This document shows, in pieces, positions 59,243 through 64,000 of a DNA stretch of 64,000 nt. The notes beneath the pieces are model-generated. The model had not been told where the DNA came from. It ran no database searches and saw nothing but the letters and a program-made list of their open reading frames with translations. Both the position numbers and the translations under genes were made by a program. Within the stretch, counting starts at the first letter, position 1. Every line of letters starts with the position of its first letter. Source of the stretch: Balanoglossus misakiensis (taxonomy: Eukaryota; Hemichordata); the NCBI GenBank assembly GCA_040954595.2, contig CM082592.2, positions 8,122,001-8,186,000 on the forward strand, written 5' to 3'.

Positions 59243-62200
59243 GTGAGGCAAATCTCCATTTCTGAGAAGAACAAAATGAAGTCTTCATATTTTAAGGATA
59301 AATACAAGTAAATGATACTGTTCTTCATCATTAATGCTCCAAACAACAAACCACGTGCACCGTGTAACATTACGTGCAGAGTTCCAACTGAAGCAAACAC
59401 AGGTCAGATGTTCGTCCCAGCCACACTAGATATTTGACACGCATGAGTGATGTCATCTAATCAACAGTCGTGAATGCCATTTTTGGTTTGCTATGTCCAT
59501 GACTTGTTATACCTTGTAATCTGATGTCAAAATGGGAAAATCCCCGCCCCTGGCATCGACTAATCCCTTGTCACGTGTACACATCCAGGTGGGCTTGTTG
59601 CTTGGAAACTGTGTATGTCAGGTCATCAACAAACTCATCGGCATTTTTCAACTCTTCATATTGGTCATCCTGCCTGTGATAGGGTCATGAGGTCAACTCT
59701 TTGGTGGATGATATTGTTTGCTTGTTGTAATGAACATTTTGATGGATTTTTACTCACTTGAACCTAAGTCTGCCTGACATGTTCATTATTAAATGTTGAA
59801 ACAGGAAGCTTTTCATGTTGGAAACAAATGTATGTGGCACACAACTGGAAAACTGTAAATTGTGTGAAACACAAAAGTACTAGTAATTAAGGCACATCCC
59901 TGTCTAGAATTATTGTCACCATCTCACCCCCAGTCCACAGTGTAGAGGTCTTCTTTGGGCATTGAAGAATGCTAGTCACCTTTTTATACAAGATTCCTCA
60001 GAGTTTGAAAATTGACGACAAACAAGAAATTGGCCTTCTGTATTGACTGTTACAAATAGCACGGTAACTCAATCGCTCCAGCCGTTTACACGCAGAGTGT
60101 GCAGGATGGAGAGCGTGACTGAGATATTGAATGGTAGTTTGTAAAAAAAGTAATCAGTACCCTTCATTGTGCCACTTAAAAAAAAAAGTTGCCATCCGAG
60201 ATGGCGTATCTTTTGACATGCTTTGGTGCTCCTAAACGGGGTCACTGCTCCCCGGGGCAGTTTGTCGGCTGGTGCGCGTCCGAAAAAGAAACGGGTAATT
60301 GAAAGATTTGGTGGGCGGCTTACACTTACAGCTTAATTTAGTGCCCAGGTCTGACAGGGTTTACCGAGAATGGCCGGCGTGTTTCCTTGGTGATCAGAAA
60401 CAAACATGATAGAAGTTCATGTGCTTCACAAGGACATGTCCAAGTTGGCAGTGGTCTAGCTGCCACACGCACTCACTCACGCCTACACACAAGGAGAACA
60501 CAAGTTTATGGCGATGTTTACTGCCGGCAGTAACAGTGTTTATAAACTTAGTCTACCAAATACAAGGGTCAGTTACTAAGTGTGTTTACGTATACAGGAG
60601 GTAAATAGCTCCCCCCCTGAAGTATTAATTGACCCTGTAGTTGTATATGCCAACTGTGTAATACCAACCTTATCTTTGATCTACATCAGTGTAATGTATA
60701 AAGTTTAAGCAGCGCAGTGATTGTTTTGTTTTGATATATAGCACTGTTATGCCAAACAACCGTAGTATTTGACAATGCTGGATGCGTAAACACGCCGAAT
60801 TGATCCTTGTAACAATTATACCAAGTTCAAAAAAGATAAAAACAATTCTCTGAAATTTAAGGTTCTGAATTTGCGAGATTTATCTTTCTGTGTGCGGGAG
60901 GGGATCAGTTTCTGGAAACGTTCTCGTAAATATTTGTCGGGTCTGTTAGAATTTTTATGGGAGTGGGTAATGGTGGCACTTGCTGACCTGAGAGAGGTGC
61001 TTAAACAAATATTGAAGGTACAGTAGCTGTGTGGGAGGGGGATTAAAAAAAACATGCGATCTTCTCTAGCTTGGCATGCCAGGTTGTGGCTTCTACCATT
61101 GTGATGTCAGTATAGGCACAACTGCAGTTTGTGCAAAGAAACGTAAACATGTTATCTGAACTGATTAGACATATGTGATAGTGCCTAAATTATAAAAGAC
61201 GAACTTGATTAAAAGATATTAGCTTAGCTTGGGCACAAAGCGAATGTCGGTCATTTTAATGTAGTCAAGCGGTGATCGGGCAGAGTTAATAATATCTGGT
61301 GTGATGTTGACATGAAATTCCTTCATATCGTTGAAATTTCAATTCTTAAATCTTTTTTTGTTTTTATAGCAGAAAAAGACAATTGATTTAGAACAGGAAA
61401 TAAAGTTATCAGTTGATCCCTTGTTTCATGATCTTTGAACTCATCAACTCCTTGGCTTCCTGTTTGCCGATGAAGTACATTAATCAACAGGTGGTGGGGG
61501 CAGTGAATATATACACATGTAGCCTAGCAACAAATGCCGGTATATACACACGAGGAAGGTTCCCAGGTGTACTCAGCCAATCAGAACATCAAAGGATGAT
61601 AATGATGATAATGGTGATGAAGAAAAAAGTAATTTTTTCAAGTGAATTTTTGACTGCGGCTGAGATTGACCACTCATGAACGCCCCGGAATGCAGAATAT
61701 GTTGATATGAAGTGCCTCAAGTGAATAATCAATGGTGCAACTAACCCTGTATGTCACTTTGTCGGATTCATAGGGTACCTTTGACTTGCAACACTCATCA
61801 GGTACATTTAGCACTCACAAAATTGAGTCATTTTAGGTCACCTCTCTCTCATCAGAATGAGTTACTCGACAGAGAATGACAACCCCTCTGCAGCCAGTGC
61901 ACAGTGAGACCGGTATTTGAATCGATATTTGGACGATTTCGTCAACCCGGGTAGCGTGGTCACCATGGCGATTTGAAATGACAATGCATTTGGGGTGAAA
62001 GGTCACTGCCATTAGCCCAGCGGATGATCCCAGATGTACATCTTTTTCCCCATTGTTGAACAGAAAGGGTTGTGTTTTGATTCCACTTCTTCCTGTTTGA
62101 AAAGGGCGCAAATATTTAAGGGCGAGGTACATAGATCTGTTTTCGTGCTGTCAGTAAACTTTGATTTAAAATATGAAGTTATTTGCCAGAATGGTGCATG

Positions 62201-64000
62201 GATGTTGTTTAATGTATTTTTAGTTAACTCGTTTCCTGACAACTGGGTTAAGTCTTTTACTGGTTCATTGATAATAGACCTCACTTTGGTCTGTTATTTG
62301 ATAAACTTGAAATGAAGTGGATTTGGGACTTAGCAACCAGAGTAAACAATTGTATGACCCCCCCCCCCCTCCATATTCTCATATATGTCAGTCACCTAGA
62401 TTCAGCACAGTCCTGGTGGTCAGAGTTCAAAGTTCACCAAATAAATCACCTGCGGTGTGTTGTTTTACGCTGACGTCTCGGTGAAGTTGTTGAAGTGGTG
62501 AGTACCATATAATGTGTGGCGGAATCCGAGCAAAATACAGCTTAATTATGGTGTGTGGTTTCAGAGATGCGATTGAGGGAGTTTTCATCACTGCGCTGTG
62601 ATTGATGAAAGTTTTTGATTTGGAAATCTGCTGTTGTACAGGCAATGTTGAACTGTCAGAATGTACTTCTCGTCACGACATCAGTTATTATTCTGGTGTA
62701 CCGTAGTTTTCTTCAATATGACAGGATGTTCGCGCTTAGAGGTGCAGTCCTCAACTGTCCAGCAGATAATCCTATATGTTCAATTCAAAATGACGAGAAA
62801 CATACATGGATGCAACGCAGGTGCCCAAATTGGTCGATTGAGATTTGTAATTGATGTCTGGTAAATGTGTTGTGATCGATAGACCTTTGTGGTCTGGTCG
62901 TTTTGCATTGCGACGCCCGAGGGGAAGACAGTCGACTCGAGGGGTAGCTGGAATTTGGTTGTTAATTGTTATCACTCTGACATCCAAATCTGTTTTCACT
63001 ATCATTTTCACCGTTTTGTTTAATGGATGTAAAAGTTCAGCGAAAAGTAATGTTTAGAAAAAGTGTAAGCCTTAGAAGATTATTGCCGTCACTCCGTCAG
63101 TAAAGTGCAAAAGCACACATCAGAAAGTCATTCATCTGACCACAATAGTTGTTGACCGTGCATTTAGAATCCTAATCGAAGATTTGATTTGCAAATCCCA
63201 AGTTGAAAGATGTGTTGTGTGCAGATACACACCTGTTGTTCAGCGTGGGCTGCCACGGCAACTGACACGCCTGATTTACCCGTGCACACTTTTTTTTTCG
63301 GAAGTCCAACAAGACAATAAAGAAAAGAGCTTTGTGACTCGCTTGTATCTTCTTTTCAAGTCGGGATGGTTACTTCTTCCCCGAGGTCACATTCTGGTAT
63401 TGTGTCTGTATAGTTTGGGCTATTGTGTCTCTGGAGGGGTGTGATCATTGTCGGTCCCCCTTGGCTCCTAATTTAACTACAGCCCACAAATCAGAGGTCC
63501 AATCATGCAGCACACTGTGGTTGGCAAGCAATCACCTTAAATACATGAACCAAATATAGCACAAAGAACTGACAGATTAACCTACAGATTTCGAACTCAT
63601 TTAAAACAAGCGTGGTGTCATTTGAGGTCAGGGTGAGGACCACCTGCCCTGCCAAGTTTTTTTTTGGTTACGGGTCACCCTAATGTTCAATGAAATTTAG
63701 GTAGCACTGCAAACTGTACAGACATCACAATATGCTACCTGAATTTAACCTTGACATATATGGGGGAGTGTGGTGGAGGCACACTGTAGGCCCCCTTGGC
63801 CGTTTCCTAGCTACAGTGTGTGTGTTGTTGTCCAGCATGGAGGAATGATGTAGTCCATGTGTCAACATTGCAAATTGAAATACCCTACAGGTGATACCTG
63901 TTGCCGGCAGCTGTGTTTGAAAGACGAAAATCTTTGATATGTCGAGAATGTGACAGTGCCAAGGTTGTTCAGTGTGTAGTGCATATATGCAGTTGTGTTG
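59243..64000 (+). other. KIF12 intron 6, open at the right edge
   Basis: At least 4,758 bp without an exon that continues the motor. No frame encoding the expected SSRSH switch I or DLAGSE switch II was found on the plus strand. It contains a run of 12 C at 62358-62369 and a GAT-rich patch at about 61595-61620. A nested gene was not recognised on either strand. Confidence 0.7.

Noticed and set aside
62639-62706. Possible KIF12 exon 7 after TTGTACAG
   Set aside because: The frame in the required phase does not encode switch I or any kinesin motif, and reaches a stop without a donor.

Overview
The window is eukaryotic genomic DNA, most likely from a marine invertebrate animal. Both recognisable genes are split by GT..AG introns and encode animal families: an SLC43 transporter and the kinesin KIF12. 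The spacers are AT-rich and full of short palindromic ACATGTA-type repeats. The sequence alone does not settle the phylum; amphioxus, hemichordate, mollusc, annelid and brachiopod all remain possible. All coordinates, splice sites and phases below were read by eye, without alignment software.

Layout. 1-1090 is unassigned sequence ending in a strong 14-bp hairpin. About 1091-11486 is a satellite of about 19 copies of a 554-557 bp unit. Each unit carries a foldback with arms of about 39 nt, and downstream of it a tRNA-like A box/B box/T-run segment. The array has a nested history: a seven-unit block of 3,890 bp is present twice, and a two-unit block of 1,113 bp is present about 2.7 times at the right end. 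11487-33132 is a long gene-poor spacer with one MITE-like foldback and one candidate promoter with a non-coding first exon. 33133-44014 (+) holds a complete ten-exon SLC43 gene (588 aa, SLC43A3-like). 44015-50075 is the intergenic region, with poly(A) signals, a small foldback element, a CCAAT/TATA promoter candidate and the 5' leader of the next gene. From 50076 to beyond the right end (+) is KIF12: six coding exons give residues 1-255, through the P-loop, and the rest lies outside the window.

The two genes are unrelated in function: a plasma-membrane solute carrier and a microtubule motor. Their tandem orientation is not evidence of a shared pathway. The most unusual part of the window is the satellite, which combines very long foldbacks, tRNA/SINE-like Pol III signals and nested higher-order amplification. 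Two exact RFX X-box matches flank the start of KIF12 and would suit a cilium-associated motor.
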